This document shows, one piece after another, positions 24,156 through 33,317 of a stretch of 64,000 nucleotides of DNA. How positions within the stretch are numbered: the stretch's first letter is position 1; every line of letters starts with the position of its first letter. The notes under the pieces are model-generated. The model searched no databases. It worked only from the letters and a program-made list of their open reading frames with translations, and had not been told where the DNA came from. This DNA comes from Lachnospiraceae bacterium UBA4631 (GTDB lineage: Bacteria; Bacillota; Clostridia; Lachnospirales; Lachnospiraceae). Made by a program: the position numbers and the translations under genes. The stretch lies in NCBI GenBank assembly GCA_002406015.1, contig DHMX01000015.1, positions 20,852 to 84,851 on the forward strand, written 5' to 3'.

Positions 24156-24861
24156 CCTTCTTTATCCCAGACGCTGTCCGGTATGTCAGGATATTGTGAA
24201 TGCAGCATCACAGGATGCCTATATATGTGAGGACTGTAAAAGAGAGCTTCCGTATCTTCGGGGACCCAGATGCATGAAGTGCGGAAAGGAGATTGACCGG
24301 GAGGAACAGGAGTATTGCAGGGATTGTGTGCGGCTTCCCAAGCATTATATACAGGGATATCCGGTATTTCGATACGAGGGTGCATTAAAAGCCGGTATGG
24401 CAGCATTTAAATATCATAACCGCAAGGAATATGCTGAATTTTATGCAGACTCGATTTGGCAGACCTATAAGCAGGAGCTTCAACAGTGCAGGCTCGACCT
24501 ATTGATTCCGGTGCCTGTTCATAAGCATAAGCTTCGAAAGCGAGGATATAATCAGGCCGAGTTAATTGCGAGAGCATTAAGTCGCTATATGCAGCTTCCC
24601 TGCTGCGGAAAGGTGCTGACCCGTATAATAGATACAAGACCGCAGAAGGAGTTAAATGACAAAGAACGACTGAATAATTTAAAAAGGGCTTTTCTATTAT
24701 CCTCAAATGAGGTAAAATTAAAACGAGTATTGCTGGTAGATGACATTTATACAACAGGAGCTACGATAGAAGCGTGTACACAGGTGTTGTCAGAAGCCGG
24801 TGCAGAGGCGGTATATTATACAAGCGTCTGTATAGGAGAGGGCTTCGGCAGCAGTTTATGA
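24133..24861 (+). CDS. comFC: ComF-family phosphoribosyltransferase-like protein
   Basis: A 242-residue protein. The start at 24133 has GAGGAGG just before it, inside recD2; an in-frame GTG at 24139 is the alternative. A double zinc ribbon occupies residues about 13-70 (CPVC, CEDC, CMKCGKE, CRDC). The phosphoribosyltransferase domain has LIPVPVHKHKLRKRGYNQAE and the PRPP loop VLLVDDIYTTGATIE near 203. ComFC acts in transformation DNA processing and sits next to yvyF and flgM in Bacillus, the same order as here. Confidence 0.92.
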   Translation: MRVLPIIDLLYPRRCPVCQDIVNAASQDAYICEDCKRELPYLRGPRCMKCGKEIDREEQEYCRDCVRLPKHYIQGYPVFRYEGALKAGMAAFKYHNRKEYAEFYADSIWQTYKQELQQCRLDLLIPVPVHKHKLRKRGYNQAELIARALSRYMQLPCCGKVLTRIIDTRPQKELNDKERLNNLKRAFLLSSNEVKLKRVLLVDDIYTTGATIEACTQVLSEAGAEAVYYTSVCIGEGFGSSL

Positions 24862-24886
24862 TTTAACAAACACGGGAGGAGTTAAC

Positions 24887-25294
24887 ATGGAAGTTAGAAA
24901 TTGTAAAAATTGCGGCAAGATGTTTAATTATATAGGAAAACCAATCTGTCCAACCTGTGAGAAAAGATTGGAGGATAAGTTCCAAGAAGTAAAGCAGTAT
25001 GTAAAGGAGCATAAGGAAGCGTCTATTACAGAAGTGGCAGAGGAGAATGAGGTTTCCGTTAATCAGATTAAGCGTTGGGTTCGTCAGGAGCGGCTGGCTT
25101 TCTCCGATGAATCTATGGTAGGTCTGGAATGTGAGAACTGTGGAGCTATGATTAAGACCGGACGTTTCTGCGAAAGCTGTAAGCAGAAGCTTCAGAATAA
25201 CTTATCCAGCGTTATTAAGAAGAAACCGGAGCCGGTAGTAAACAAGAAGCGGGAGAGCGATTCTGCAAAGATGCGGTTCTTTGATAATAAATAG
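24887..25294 (+). CDS. yvyF: YvyF-like flagellar-operon zinc-ribbon protein
   Basis: A 135-residue protein with two Cys4 zinc ribbons: CKNCGK/CPTC near residues 5-27 and CENCGAM/CESC near 83-103. A short HTH-like segment lies between them (ASITEVAEENEVSVNQIKRW). This matches the Bacillus YvyF family, which is encoded between comFC and flgM and regulates flagellar expression post-transcriptionally. Here the next flagellar gene, flgM, is displaced 8.5 kb downstream by accessory genes. Confidence 0.85.
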   Translation: MEVRNCKNCGKMFNYIGKPICPTCEKRLEDKFQEVKQYVKEHKEASITEVAEENEVSVNQIKRWVRQERLAFSDESMVGLECENCGAMIKTGRFCESCKQKLQNNLSSVIKKKPEPVVNKKRESDSAKMRFFDNK

Positions 25295-25341
25295 AAGGTA
25301 TTGGAAGCCGAAGTACAGTTTGGGAAAACGGTGGTGATTCG

Positions 25342-26238
25342 ATGTACAATCCACAGCTTGAAACATTTATAAGGGTTGCGGATGCAGGCAGTTTTAATAA
25401 AGCGGCGGAGGGATTATATATTACACCGACGGCTGTTATTAAACAGATTAATTTGTTGGAGCAATCACTTGACTTAGTGTTATTTGAACGTACCCATCGC
25501 GGACTTGTTTTGACGGATGCAGGGAAATCCTTGTATCAGGATGCAAAATATATAATAAATTATTGTAAAAATTCGGTAGTCCGGGCAAAAAATGCGATGT
25601 CCGAGGGCGAAAAGATTATCCGTATCGGTTCTTCACCGATGACACCCGCACAATTGCTCATGCAGATGTGGCCGAAGATACAGCTACAGTGTCCGGATAT
25701 AAAGTTTGAAATTATACCGTTTGAGAATACACTTGAAAATGCAAAGGAAATTCTTGCGAATCTCGGAAAGAATATTGATGTTATCGGTGGGATATTTGAC
25801 GATACCATGCTGCATATAAGAAAATGTGCAGGGCTTGAGTTGTCAAGAGAACCGTTTTGCTGTGCGGTTTCCGTTCATCACAGGCTTGCGGCAAAGGAGA
25901 AGCTGCAAATCAGTGATTTATACGGTGAGAATTTGATGCTGATGCATCGCGGCTGGAGCAACTATGTTGACCGCCTGCGTGACGATATATGGCAAAACCA
26001 CAGTCAAATCAATATCGTTGATTTTGATTTCTATGATATGAATATTTTTAATCGGTGTGAAAATACGAATGATGTGCTTCTTGCCATTCCGGGGTGGGCA
26101 AGCGTTCATCCATTGTTGAAGGTGATTCCGGTGGAATGGGAGCATAGTATACCGTATGGTCTGTTACATGCACCGGAACCGGGTGAAACCGTAAAGAGGT
26201 TTTTAGAAACAGCGAAAACCATAGCAAACATAAAATAA
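25342..26238 (+). CDS. LysR-family transcriptional regulator
   Basis: A 298-residue protein. Residues 1-60 form the LysR winged HTH (LETFIRVADAGSFNKAAEGL, TPTAVIKQINLLEQSLDLVL, FERTHRGLVLTDAG). The remainder is the periplasmic-binding-protein-like effector domain. It starts 47 bp after yvyF on the same strand and is the first gene of the inserted block. It probably controls the redox genes downstream; the effector is unknown. Confidence 0.93.
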   Translation: MYNPQLETFIRVADAGSFNKAAEGLYITPTAVIKQINLLEQSLDLVLFERTHRGLVLTDAGKSLYQDAKYIINYCKNSVVRAKNAMSEGEKIIRIGSSPMTPAQLLMQMWPKIQLQCPDIKFEIIPFENTLENAKEILANLGKNIDVIGGIFDDTMLHIRKCAGLELSREPFCCAVSVHHRLAAKEKLQISDLYGENLMLMHRGWSNYVDRLRDDIWQNHSQINIVDFDFYDMNIFNRCENTNDVLLAIPGWASVHPLLKVIPVEWEHSIPYGLLHAPEPGETVKRFLETAKTIANIK

Positions 26239-26272
26239 ATAGTTATAACCTAAAGGTATAAACAAATGAACA

Positions 26273-26306
26273 AAACGAGACTTCTCATAGGAGCCTCGTT
26301 TTTTTA
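26273..26306 (+). terminator. Terminator after the LysR gene
   Basis: ACGAG-A-CTTC pairs with GGAG-C-CTCGT (one internal mismatch) around TCATA, followed by a long T run. Confidence 0.8.
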
Positions 26307-26334
26307 TAATTAAGGACAGAAAGGAGCGGTAATT

Positions 26335-27504
26335 ATGAATAATTTTGTATTTGAAAACGCAACAAAGGTATACTTCGGCGAGGGCTGTGTGAAAGAATAT
26401 CTGTCGAACCTTGTTTCGGGTTACGGTGATACGGTTTTACTTTGTTACGGTGGAGGTTCCATCAAGAAAAACGGTATCTATGATGAAATTACTGCTGTTT
26501 TGAAACAGGCAGGTAAAACCATTGTTGAATTTGCCGGAATACCGTCAAATCCTACATATTCAAAGGTGCTTGATGGCATAAAGGCAGCTAAGGAAAACAA
26601 AGCGGATTTGATTCTTGCGGTAGGTGGCGGAAGCGTCATGGATTGCTGCAAGGCAATAGCACTTGGTGCAAGGTATGACGGAGATATATGGTCTGATTTT
26701 TGGGCAAGACCCGGTGTGATTGACTTTGAACCGTTGCCGCTCGGTATTGTTGTTACCGTTTCGGGAACCGGAAGTGAATGTAACGGCGGTGCTGTTATTA
26801 CAAACGAGGAACTGAAAATCAAGACCGGCAGGGATTATCCGCAATTAAATGCAAAATTTGCAATGCTTGACCCGGTTTATACTTACAGTGTGCCGAAGTT
26901 TCAGATGGTATCGGGTGCTTTTGATACACTGTCACACATTATGGAGATTTACTTCAGTGAGCCGGATGAGAGTAATGTATCGGATGCTATATCCGAAGCA
27001 CTTATGAAGAATGTAATTGAAAATCTGCGTGCGGCTATCCGGAATACCGAAGACTACATTGCAAGAAGTAATCTGATGTGGGATGCCACGATGGCGGAAA
27101 ACCGTATTATCAAGCTTGGTAAAAAGACGGATTTTGAATGTCATCAGATGGAACACCAGCTTGGGGCATACACAAACTGTAATCATGGAGCAGGGCTTGC
27201 CGTTCTTCATCCGGTTTATTACAGACATATCTGTAAAGCAGGTGAAAAGAAATTTGCCCGGTTTGCGGTAAATGTGTGGGGCATTTCAAAAGAAGGCAAG
27301 ACACAGGAGCAGTTAGCCAAAGCAGGTGTTGAGGCACTTGCAGATTTCATTAAAGAAATCGGAATGCCGACGAACTTTAAGGAACTCGGTATTGATGAAA
27401 CCATTAACTTAAAGGAAATTGCTGATTCCTGCGGTATCGTAGGCGGCAGCTATAAAAAGATGACACACAAGGAAATACTAGAAATCTTTGAGGAATGTAA
27501 ATAA
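26335..27504 (+). CDS. Iron-containing alcohol dehydrogenase (butanol dehydrogenase/YqhD type)
   Basis: A 389-residue group III alcohol dehydrogenase preceded by AAAGGAGCGG. The start FVFENATKVYFGEGCVKEYL is typical. The nucleotide-binding region has KADLILAVGGGSVMDCCKAI and VVTVSGTGSECNGGAVITNE. Metal ligands include the Asp in SGAFDTLSHIMEIYF with its His, and the His residues in ECHQMEHQLGAYTNCNHGAG. It reduces aldehydes with NAD(P)H, as in butanol dehydrogenases. With the aldo/keto reductase that follows it forms a carbonyl-reduction pair. Confidence 0.92.
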   Translation: MNNFVFENATKVYFGEGCVKEYLSNLVSGYGDTVLLCYGGGSIKKNGIYDEITAVLKQAGKTIVEFAGIPSNPTYSKVLDGIKAAKENKADLILAVGGGSVMDCCKAIALGARYDGDIWSDFWARPGVIDFEPLPLGIVVTVSGTGSECNGGAVITNEELKIKTGRDYPQLNAKFAMLDPVYTYSVPKFQMVSGAFDTLSHIMEIYFSEPDESNVSDAISEALMKNVIENLRAAIRNTEDYIARSNLMWDATMAENRIIKLGKKTDFECHQMEHQLGAYTNCNHGAGLAVLHPVYYRHICKAGEKKFARFAVNVWGISKEGKTQEQLAKAGVEALADFIKEIGMPTNFKELGIDETINLKEIADSCGIVGGSYKKMTHKEILEIFEECK

Positions 27505-27520
27505 GAAAGGAGTAATCAGT

Positions 27521-28366
27521 ATGGAATATACAAAGCTTAATAACAATGTGGTAATGCCGATGCATGGTATCGGAACATTTCTGCTATCACCGGACGAGGC
27601 GGAAGCAGCAACTATTTATGCATTAAAGAACGGTGGACAACTGATTGATACGGCAAATGCTTATTGCAATGAAAAAGCAGTAGGCAGAGCAATGAAACAA
27701 TCAGGTGTGGAACGGAAAAATATATTTCTTGAAACGAAGCTGTGGCCGTCCTTTTATGAACAGGAGGATGCGGTTGACAAAACGCTTGCAAGACTGGATA
27801 CAGACTATATTGACCTGCTTTTGATTCATCAGCCGGCGGGAAACTTTATCGCAGGTTATAAGCAAATGGAAAAGGCATATAAAGAAGGAAAGGTACGTGC
27901 AATCGGACTTTCTAATTTTAATAAAACGCAGATTCGTGAAATTCTTGATATTTGTGAGGTGAAGCCTTCTGTGTTACAGACTGAGGTTCATCCGTATTAT
28001 CAGGAAAAGGAATTAAAAGAGTTCCTTTCGGATGAGAATATTAAAATTCAGTCATGGTATCCGCTAGGTCATGGTGACAGCAAATTGCTGAATGAACCTG
28101 TGTTTACCAAGCTGGCAGAAAAGTATAACAAAACAAATGCTCAGATTATTTTACGTTGGCATATTCAGGATGGAAATATTGTGATTCCGGGTTCAAAAAA
28201 CACAGACCATATCAGAGATAATTTTGATATATTTGATTTTGAACTGACACCGGATGAAATGGAACAAATCTCAGCACTTGACTGCAATCAGAGATATTAT
28301 ACTTCAACACCGGAAATGTTGAAAAAATATGTAGAGCTGATTCCGCCTGTAGACGAACAAAAATAG
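27521..28366 (+). CDS. Aldo/keto reductase
   Basis: A 281-residue TIM-barrel reductase. The ATG at 27521 has GAAAGGAG 9 nt upstream; an earlier in-frame start overlaps the dehydrogenase. The catalytic tetrad can be read: Asp and Tyr in LIDTANAYCNEKAVGRAM, Lys in IFLETKLWPSFYEQ and His in DLLLIHQP. The NADPH loop is IVIPGSKNTDHIRDNFDIFD near the C-terminus. It is co-transcribed with the alcohol dehydrogenase and probably clears reactive carbonyls. Confidence 0.93.
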   Translation: MEYTKLNNNVVMPMHGIGTFLLSPDEAEAATIYALKNGGQLIDTANAYCNEKAVGRAMKQSGVERKNIFLETKLWPSFYEQEDAVDKTLARLDTDYIDLLLIHQPAGNFIAGYKQMEKAYKEGKVRAIGLSNFNKTQIREILDICEVKPSVLQTEVHPYYQEKELKEFLSDENIKIQSWYPLGHGDSKLLNEPVFTKLAEKYNKTNAQIILRWHIQDGNIVIPGSKNTDHIRDNFDIFDFELTPDEMEQISALDCNQRYYTSTPEMLKKYVELIPPVDEQK

Positions 28367-28385
28367 ATTTAAGGAGGATAAATCA

Positions 28386-29102
28386 ATGAAAAAATTAGTT
28401 TCAATTCTGTTAGCTCTTGCATTTGTCTTTTCGGTGACTGCCTGCGGTAATTATACTGCAAATACTACAGATAATGCAGACACTACGGCTTCTGCGGATG
28501 ATTCTACAAATGCTTCCACCGATGCTGCAACATCTGCTTCCGCAGACACATCACAAGTTACGGATGAAGCTTCTTCGACAACGGATGCAGACCAGAGCGA
28601 TTCCAGCAAAATACTGGTGGTCTATTATTCAGCAACAGGCAGTACAAAGGGTGTTGCCGAAATGATTGCCGAAGCCACCGGGGCAGATGTATTTGAGATT
28701 ATACCGGTTGAACCTTACACAAGTGCAGACCTTGATTGGTCGGACGAGAACAGCCGGGTAAGTGTTGAACATAATGACGAAAGTAAACGTGAGGTTGCCC
28801 TTACAAAAGCGACACCGGATAACTGGGAGCAGTATGATACAGTATTTGTCGGCTATCCGATTTGGTGGGGAATTGCTGCATGGCCGGTTGACGGTTTTAT
28901 TTCAGCAAATGATTTTACCGGCAAAACTGTAATTCCGTTTTGTACCTCTGCTTCTTCCGGAATCGGTCAAAGCGGTGAACGTCTTGCGAAGGAAGCAGGA
29001 ACCGGTGACTGGCTTGACGGTGAAAGATTTTCATCCGGTACTTCGGCAAGTGAAATCGAAAGCTGGGTAAATGGTCTTGGTTTTTTCGGACAGGAGCCGT
29101 AG
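28386..29102 (+). CDS. Flavodoxin-domain lipoprotein
   Basis: A 238-residue exported protein. Residues 1-19 are a lipoprotein signal (KKLVSILLALAFVFSVTACG) with the lipobox Cys at about 20. A Thr/Asp/Ser-rich linker runs to about 75. The flavodoxin fold starts with ILVVYYSATGSTKGVAEMIA (FMN phosphate loop), followed by DTVFVGYPIWWGIAAWPVDG and VIPFCTSASSGIGQSG. Such extracytoplasmic flavodoxins are widespread in gut Clostridia. Just before the stop the gene carries a T6 run in a slippery arrangement, and a minus-1 shift there would fuse it to the hydrolase reading frame that follows. Confidence 0.9.
   Translation: MKKLVSILLALAFVFSVTACGNYTANTTDNADTTASADDSTNASTDAATSASADTSQVTDEASSTTDADQSDSSKILVVYYSATGSTKGVAEMIAEATGADVFEIIPVEPYTSADLDWSDENSRVSVEHNDESKREVALTKATPDNWEQYDTVFVGYPIWWGIAAWPVDGFISANDFTGKTVIPFCTSASSGIGQSGERLAKEAGTGDWLDGERFSSGTSASEIESWVNGLGFFGQEP
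29081..29087 (+). other. Slippery heptamer T-TTT-TTC, candidate frameshift or indel site
   Basis: In the flavodoxin frame the codons read GGT TTT TTC, giving the X-XXY-YYZ heptamer used in minus-1 frameshifting, 13 nt before the TAG stop. Shifting minus 1 continues through 29827 without a stop and joins the flavodoxin to an alpha/beta hydrolase. It may instead mark a natural one-base deletion or a sequencing error. Confidence 0.45.
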
Positions 29103-29191
29103 TACAGTCAGGCGGAGAAACTTACCGAGGATTTACACTTGATAATATTTTAGACACAAATAGAAATGAAAAGATTCATTTTAATCTGTAT

Positions 29192-29827
29192 GTGCCGGCA
29201 AGTTATGATGGTAGTAAAGCATATGCACTTTATATAACTTTGCCCGGATATGAAGGTCTATATTTTCAGGGTGTAGGGGTAAATTTACAAAGTGAGAATT
29301 TTGCCTTTGAAGCACAGAAATATAACCGCGAAATGATTATTGCCGCACCACAGCTTAATGGGTGGGACGAGACATCTGCGGATGAAACGATTGCACTTAC
29401 GGAATATCTTTTGTCGGCATACAATATAGACAAAAATAAAATATTTATCAGTGGATATTCAGGTGGTGGGGAAACGGCATCAATTGTCGTTGGAAAAAGA
29501 CCTGACCTGTTTACGGCGTACCTTCAGGTTAGTTCACAATGGGATGGTGAATACGAGAGCGTAGTAAAAGCAAAGCTGCCGGTTTATATTGCGATTGGTA
29601 AGGATGACGAATACTACGGTTCTGAAAAATCCCGAACTGCATATGATACGCTTTATAAGCTGTATCAGGAACAGGGAGTATCGGAGGATGAGATAAATAA
29701 GCTTCTTGTTCTTGATATAAAGGAACGAACATATTTTACAAGCCGGAATGTCATGAATGAACACGCAGGCGGCGGTTTGTTTGCGGAGGATGACACAATT
29801 ATGTCGTGGCTTTTCGGTGAACATTAA
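29192..29827 (+). CDS. Alpha/beta hydrolase (PHB-depolymerase/esterase-like), apparently lacking its own 5' end
   Basis: A serine hydrolase with nucleophile motif FISGYSGGGETASIVVG and a further IAIGKDDEYYGS. The first usable codon is a GTG at 29192 with no ribosome site. Coding-like sequence in the same frame runs back to about 29102 (VQSGGETYRGFTLDN, IHFNLYVPASYDG) and stays open to a TGA at 29051, inside the flavodoxin gene. So this is either the second half of a flavodoxin-hydrolase fusion made by frameshift, or a gene whose start and export signal were deleted. If fused, the enzyme would be a membrane-anchored extracellular esterase. Confidence 0.65.
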   Translation: MPASYDGSKAYALYITLPGYEGLYFQGVGVNLQSENFAFEAQKYNREMIIAAPQLNGWDETSADETIALTEYLLSAYNIDKNKIFISGYSGGGETASIVVGKRPDLFTAYLQVSSQWDGEYESVVKAKLPVYIAIGKDDEYYGSEKSRTAYDTLYKLYQEQGVSEDEINKLLVLDIKERTYFTSRNVMNEHAGGGLFAEDDTIMSWLFGEH

Positions 29828-29853
29828 AATAAACTTAAATGGAGGATATAATT

Positions 29854-30303
29854 ATGAAAATATTGTTTATTAATGGCAGTCCAAACAAAAACGGAAATAC
29901 AGCCGGTCTTGCGTCGGTTCTTTTGAAGGACAAAGAATATGCAACATTGAACTTGACGGATTTTACAATCGGTTCTTACGGTCAAGATTTACCAAATGAC
30001 GGATTGGACCAAGTTATCGGAAAAATGAAAGAAGCAGATACAATTGTTATTGGTTCACCGCTTTATTGGCATAATATATGTGGCTCTGTGCGTAATGTAT
30101 TGGACCGTTTTTATGGCAAGGTTGCAGAAAATGGATTATCCGGAAGAAAGCTTTGCTTTATCTTTCAAGGAGCTGCACCTGAAAAATGGATGCTTGAAGC
30201 AGGTGAATATACAATGAAACGCTTTTCTGCACTGTATGGTATGAGCTATCTTGGCATGGCTACCAACAGAAAAGAAGCGGAAGAGCTGGGAAAGACGATA
30301 TAG
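29854..30303 (+). CDS. NAD(P)H-dependent FMN reductase / flavodoxin-fold oxidoreductase
   Basis: A 149-residue flavodoxin-like reductase; the ATG at 29854 follows GGAGG. The FMN loop is ILFINGSPNKNGNTAGLASV, and IVIGSPLYWHNICGSVRNVL supplies the isoalloxazine contact. It is short for the family (usually 170-200) and resembles IsfD/YwqN-type reductases. It ends the redox cluster begun by the alcohol dehydrogenase. The electron acceptor is unknown. Confidence 0.85.
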   Translation: MKILFINGSPNKNGNTAGLASVLLKDKEYATLNLTDFTIGSYGQDLPNDGLDQVIGKMKEADTIVIGSPLYWHNICGSVRNVLDRFYGKVAENGLSGRKLCFIFQGAAPEKWMLEAGEYTMKRFSALYGMSYLGMATNRKEAEELGKTI

Positions 30304-30493
30304 GTATTCCTCCCTCCTACCCCTATATAATAGAGCCGGATGATTCCGGATATTGTCCCTCCTCTGAACAGAAACAGCCTTACCCCATTTTTACAAAACC
30401 TTTACCTATACCACCTTGCAATGAATGGATTTCCTAGATAGAATAAGAGTAATCATAGACTTAGACAAATAGGAAATTCAAAGGGGGACATAT

Positions 30494-31330
30494 ATGTTAT
30501 TTGGTAACGATAATCGGGTTGATGAATATGGCGGACGACATATAAAGAAACGTCCTGTGAGCATTTCAAACGGATTGCCGGTGACACAGGCACAGCAATT
30601 TGATTTCAGATTTGCAGAACAAATCAACCTTACAACGCAAGAAGAAGAAGAAATCAGACAAAATCTGCTGCAAGGAAAAACGAGAATTGTGGGCAGCTTT
30701 CATGGGTTTCCTGTAATGGTGAAAAGCACGAAATCAGATACCTTTGGTGAAGATACGGCAGCAGGAAAAAATGAAGCCCAAACCGCTCTGATAGTGGTTG
30801 GAATTATAATTTTAGTTGCGATAGTGCTGGCAATTGTAATTGGCTATATGGCAACAACTTCGATTATGACAGGAGAAAGTCTGAAAATCGAGCCGACAGA
30901 CGGCAAATATACAATACTGGTGAAACGGGTTCAAAGTTTGCTCCAAAGTCTGTTTTCGGGTGGAGGAGCTACAGAAAGTCAAATGGCGTTTTCATATACA
31001 CTTCTGGCAAATTTAATTCTGGCAATTCTGACAGGAACGGTTCCGCTTCTGATAATCGGAATTATCATTTATAGGCTATTTAATTATTATCAAAACTACA
31101 TGAAGGAATATGCAAAGGCAGTTGAAAATGGAATACTGGAGGTCTATGCCATTCCGGTCACAGACAAGTATTATTATGCCGACGCGGATACGGTTTGTGA
31201 TTATCTTGAAATCGGCGGAGTGGCTGTGGAGGTACACTGGACGCTATATAACAAGGTGGCAGTCGGACAAAAGCAGAAATGTGCGTTTTTAAAGTACAGA
31301 GGCAAGCAGTATTTTGCGGTGATAATGTAG
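30494..31330 (+). CDS. Membrane protein of unknown function
   Basis: A 278-residue protein with a cytosolic N-terminal 95 residues, a span at about 98-120 (TALIVVGIIILVAIVLAIVI), a second long span near 168-198 (LLANLILAILTGTVPLLIIG), and a C-terminal soluble domain of about 75 residues. AAGGGGG precedes the ATG. No family was recognised. The upstream 190-bp gap (30304-30493) shows no gene and only AT-rich sequence that could hold its promoter. Confidence 0.6.
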   Translation: MLFGNDNRVDEYGGRHIKKRPVSISNGLPVTQAQQFDFRFAEQINLTTQEEEEIRQNLLQGKTRIVGSFHGFPVMVKSTKSDTFGEDTAAGKNEAQTALIVVGIIILVAIVLAIVIGYMATTSIMTGESLKIEPTDGKYTILVKRVQSLLQSLFSGGGATESQMAFSYTLLANLILAILTGTVPLLIIGIIIYRLFNYYQNYMKEYAKAVENGILEVYAIPVTDKYYYADADTVCDYLEIGGVAVEVHWTLYNKVAVGQKQKCAFLKYRGKQYFAVIM

Positions 31331-31389
31331 GAAAGTAAGATTATAATAACATAAATTATATAAATTTACTGATTTAACGCTTTATCGCA

Positions 31390-31418
31390 TTGCATTAAAA
31401 AAGAAGTTGTGTTATACT
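31390..31418 (+). promoter_or_regulatory. SigA promoter for the sodium:solute symporter
   Basis: TTGCAT (31390-31395) and TATACT (31413-31418) with an optimal 17-bp spacer, 78 bp before the ATG. Confidence 0.75.
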
Positions 31419-31420
31419 AG

Positions 31421-31452
31421 TGCAAAATCACTTACAGAATGATTTTGTAAGC
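31421..31452 (+). repeat. Hairpin-forming repeat in the symporter leader
   Basis: CAAAATC (31423-31429) pairs with GATTTTG (31441-31447). An alternative pairing joins CTTACA (31431-31436) with TGTAAG (31446-31451), so two structures exclude each other. The motif GCAAAATCACTT recurs in the longer hairpin at 50240-50271, so it may be a dispersed repeat. Confidence 0.5.
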
Positions 31453-31496
31453 GATTCGGATTTATATGCAATACGAGGAAAGAAGAGGAAACAAAC

Positions 31497-33023
31497 ATGG
31501 CAGTAAAGATAATCTTACTACTGGTATTTTTCGCAATTATGATTGCGGTGGGTATATATACCCGGAAAAAAGCGACAAACGTAAATGATTTTGTGTTGGG
31601 CGGAAGAAGTGTCGGTCCATGGGTAACGGCATTTGCATTTGGTACATCGTATTTTTCGTCTGTTGTATTTGTAGGATACGCAGGACAGTTTGGATGGAAA
31701 TACGGTCTGGCATCTACTTGGATTGGCTTGGGTAATGCATTGATAGGAAGCTTGCTTGCTTGGGTAGTCTTAGGACGCAGAACAAGGGTTATGAGTCAGA
31801 AGCTGGAATCCGCAACCATGCCGGACTTTTTCGGAAAACGATTTGACAGCAAGGCATTGAAGCTGGCGGCATCTGCAATTGTATTCGTATTTTTGATTCC
31901 GTATACAGCTTCTATCTATAACGGTTTATCACGATTATTTGCAATGGCATTTGATATACCGTATGCAGCCTGCATTATTACAATGGCAGTCCTGACCGGT
32001 GTATATGTAATTCTGGGCGGTTACATGGCAACTGCAATCAATGACTTCATTCAGGGAATTATTATGCTGATAGGAATTGTGCTGGTAATTGTGGCAGTCT
32101 TAAACGGACATGGTGGCTTCTATGAGGCAGTACGGCAATTATCTATGCTGGAAAGTGATGTTCCGGTAACTTTGGGACAGCAGGGAGCGTTCACCTCCTT
32201 CTTCGGACCGGATGTAGTGAACCTGTTTGGTGTTGTAATTCTGACCTCCTTGGGAACATGGGGGCTTCCACAGATGGTACATAAGTTCTATGCAATCAAG
32301 GATGAGCGTTCCGTTAAGACCGGAGCCATCGTTTCTACGGTATTTGCAATTATAATTTCAGGCGGATGTTATTTCTTGGGCGGTTTTGCAAGATTATATA
32401 CTGAAGCAGATATATATAAGCCGGATGGAAGCGTTATGTATGATGCAATCGTACCGCAGATGCTTTCAACCCTGCCGGATATATTAATCGGAATCGTGAT
32501 TGTGCTGGTACTGTCAGCATCTATGTCAACCCTGTCTTCTCTGGTATTGACCTCCAGCTCTACGCTGACACTGGATTTTATTAAGGGAACCTTGGTAAAG
32601 GATATGAAGGAAAAGAATCAGTTAATTGTAATGCGGATTCTGATTGCTTTCTTTATTATATTGTCGGTAGTCATTGCGTTAAAGCCACCTACATTCATAG
32701 CACAGCTTATGGGTATTTCATGGGGTGCTTTGGCAGGAGCATTTCTGGCGCCGTTTATGTACGGTCTGTATTCCAAGAAGATTACAAAGGCTTCGGTATG
32801 GGTCAGCTTTATTATCGGTGTCGGATTTACAGTGGCAAATATGTTCTTAAAAGTAATCGCATCTCCGATTAACGCAGGTGCAATTACGATGGCAGCCAGT
32901 CTGGTTATCGTTCCGCTTGTGAGTCTGATTACACCGAAAATGAAGAAGGAATATGTAGACGAAATCTTCACCTGCTATGACCAGAAGGTAACCGTAACAG
33001 AAAAGACTTCACTTGGAGAATAG
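31497..33023 (+). CDS. Sodium:solute symporter (SSS family)
   Basis: A 508-residue transporter with about 13 spans and the LeuT-fold signature near the first helices: DFVLGGRSVGPWVTAFAFGT then SYFSSVVFVGYAGQFGW. The sodium-site region includes GGYMATAINDFIQGIIML and the Ser-rich VLSASMSTLSSLVLTSSST. Its length and motif set resemble PutP/proline or pantothenate carriers, but the substrate cannot be assigned. It has its own promoter and a structured leader. Confidence 0.92.
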   Translation: MAVKIILLLVFFAIMIAVGIYTRKKATNVNDFVLGGRSVGPWVTAFAFGTSYFSSVVFVGYAGQFGWKYGLASTWIGLGNALIGSLLAWVVLGRRTRVMSQKLESATMPDFFGKRFDSKALKLAASAIVFVFLIPYTASIYNGLSRLFAMAFDIPYAACIITMAVLTGVYVILGGYMATAINDFIQGIIMLIGIVLVIVAVLNGHGGFYEAVRQLSMLESDVPVTLGQQGAFTSFFGPDVVNLFGVVILTSLGTWGLPQMVHKFYAIKDERSVKTGAIVSTVFAIIISGGCYFLGGFARLYTEADIYKPDGSVMYDAIVPQMLSTLPDILIGIVIVLVLSASMSTLSSLVLTSSSTLTLDFIKGTLVKDMKEKNQLIVMRILIAFFIILSVVIALKPPTFIAQLMGISWGALAGAFLAPFMYGLYSKKITKASVWVSFIIGVGFTVANMFLKVIASPINAGAITMAASLVIVPLVSLITPKMKKEYVDEIFTCYDQKVTVTEKTSLGE

Positions 33024-33156
33024 ATGAAAACTGGTATGGGAAAAAGCAATGAAAAAACATGAAGAAACATGAAGAAAAGATAGTAGAATATATCTAAATG
33101 TGCTATACTATAAAAAATAAAAGACATTTCTAAATAGAAAGACGAGGGTGATAGTT

Positions 33157-33306
33157 ATGGAAACAGTTCAGGTTCCAAAAAACGCATACACCATAGATGA
33201 TGCCATGAATGTCGTATTTTCTAAGCTGGACGAAGCAATAGATGATATGGAGCAAGGACGAGTGATTTCAGAAGAAGAAATGTGGGCAGAGCTTGATGCA
33301 ATTTAG
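33157..33306 (+). CDS. Small antitoxin of a type II toxin-antitoxin pair
   Basis: A 49-residue acidic protein (METVQVPKNAYTIDDAMNVV start; ends MWAELDAI) in a frame too short for usual ORF thresholds. GAGGGTG lies upstream of the ATG. The arrangement, a short acidic gene ending 11 bp before a RelE/ParE-like toxin, and the C-terminal toxin-wrapping style helix identify it as the antitoxin. The N-terminal DNA-binding part is minimal. Confidence 0.7.
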   Translation: METVQVPKNAYTIDDAMNVVFSKLDEAIDDMEQGRVISEEEMWAELDAI

Positions 33307-33317
33307 GTAGGTACATC

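Noticed and set aside
31421..31452. Riboswitch in the symporter leader
   Set aside because: The leader is short and the two competing helices match no riboswitch class I know; kept as a repeat hairpin.
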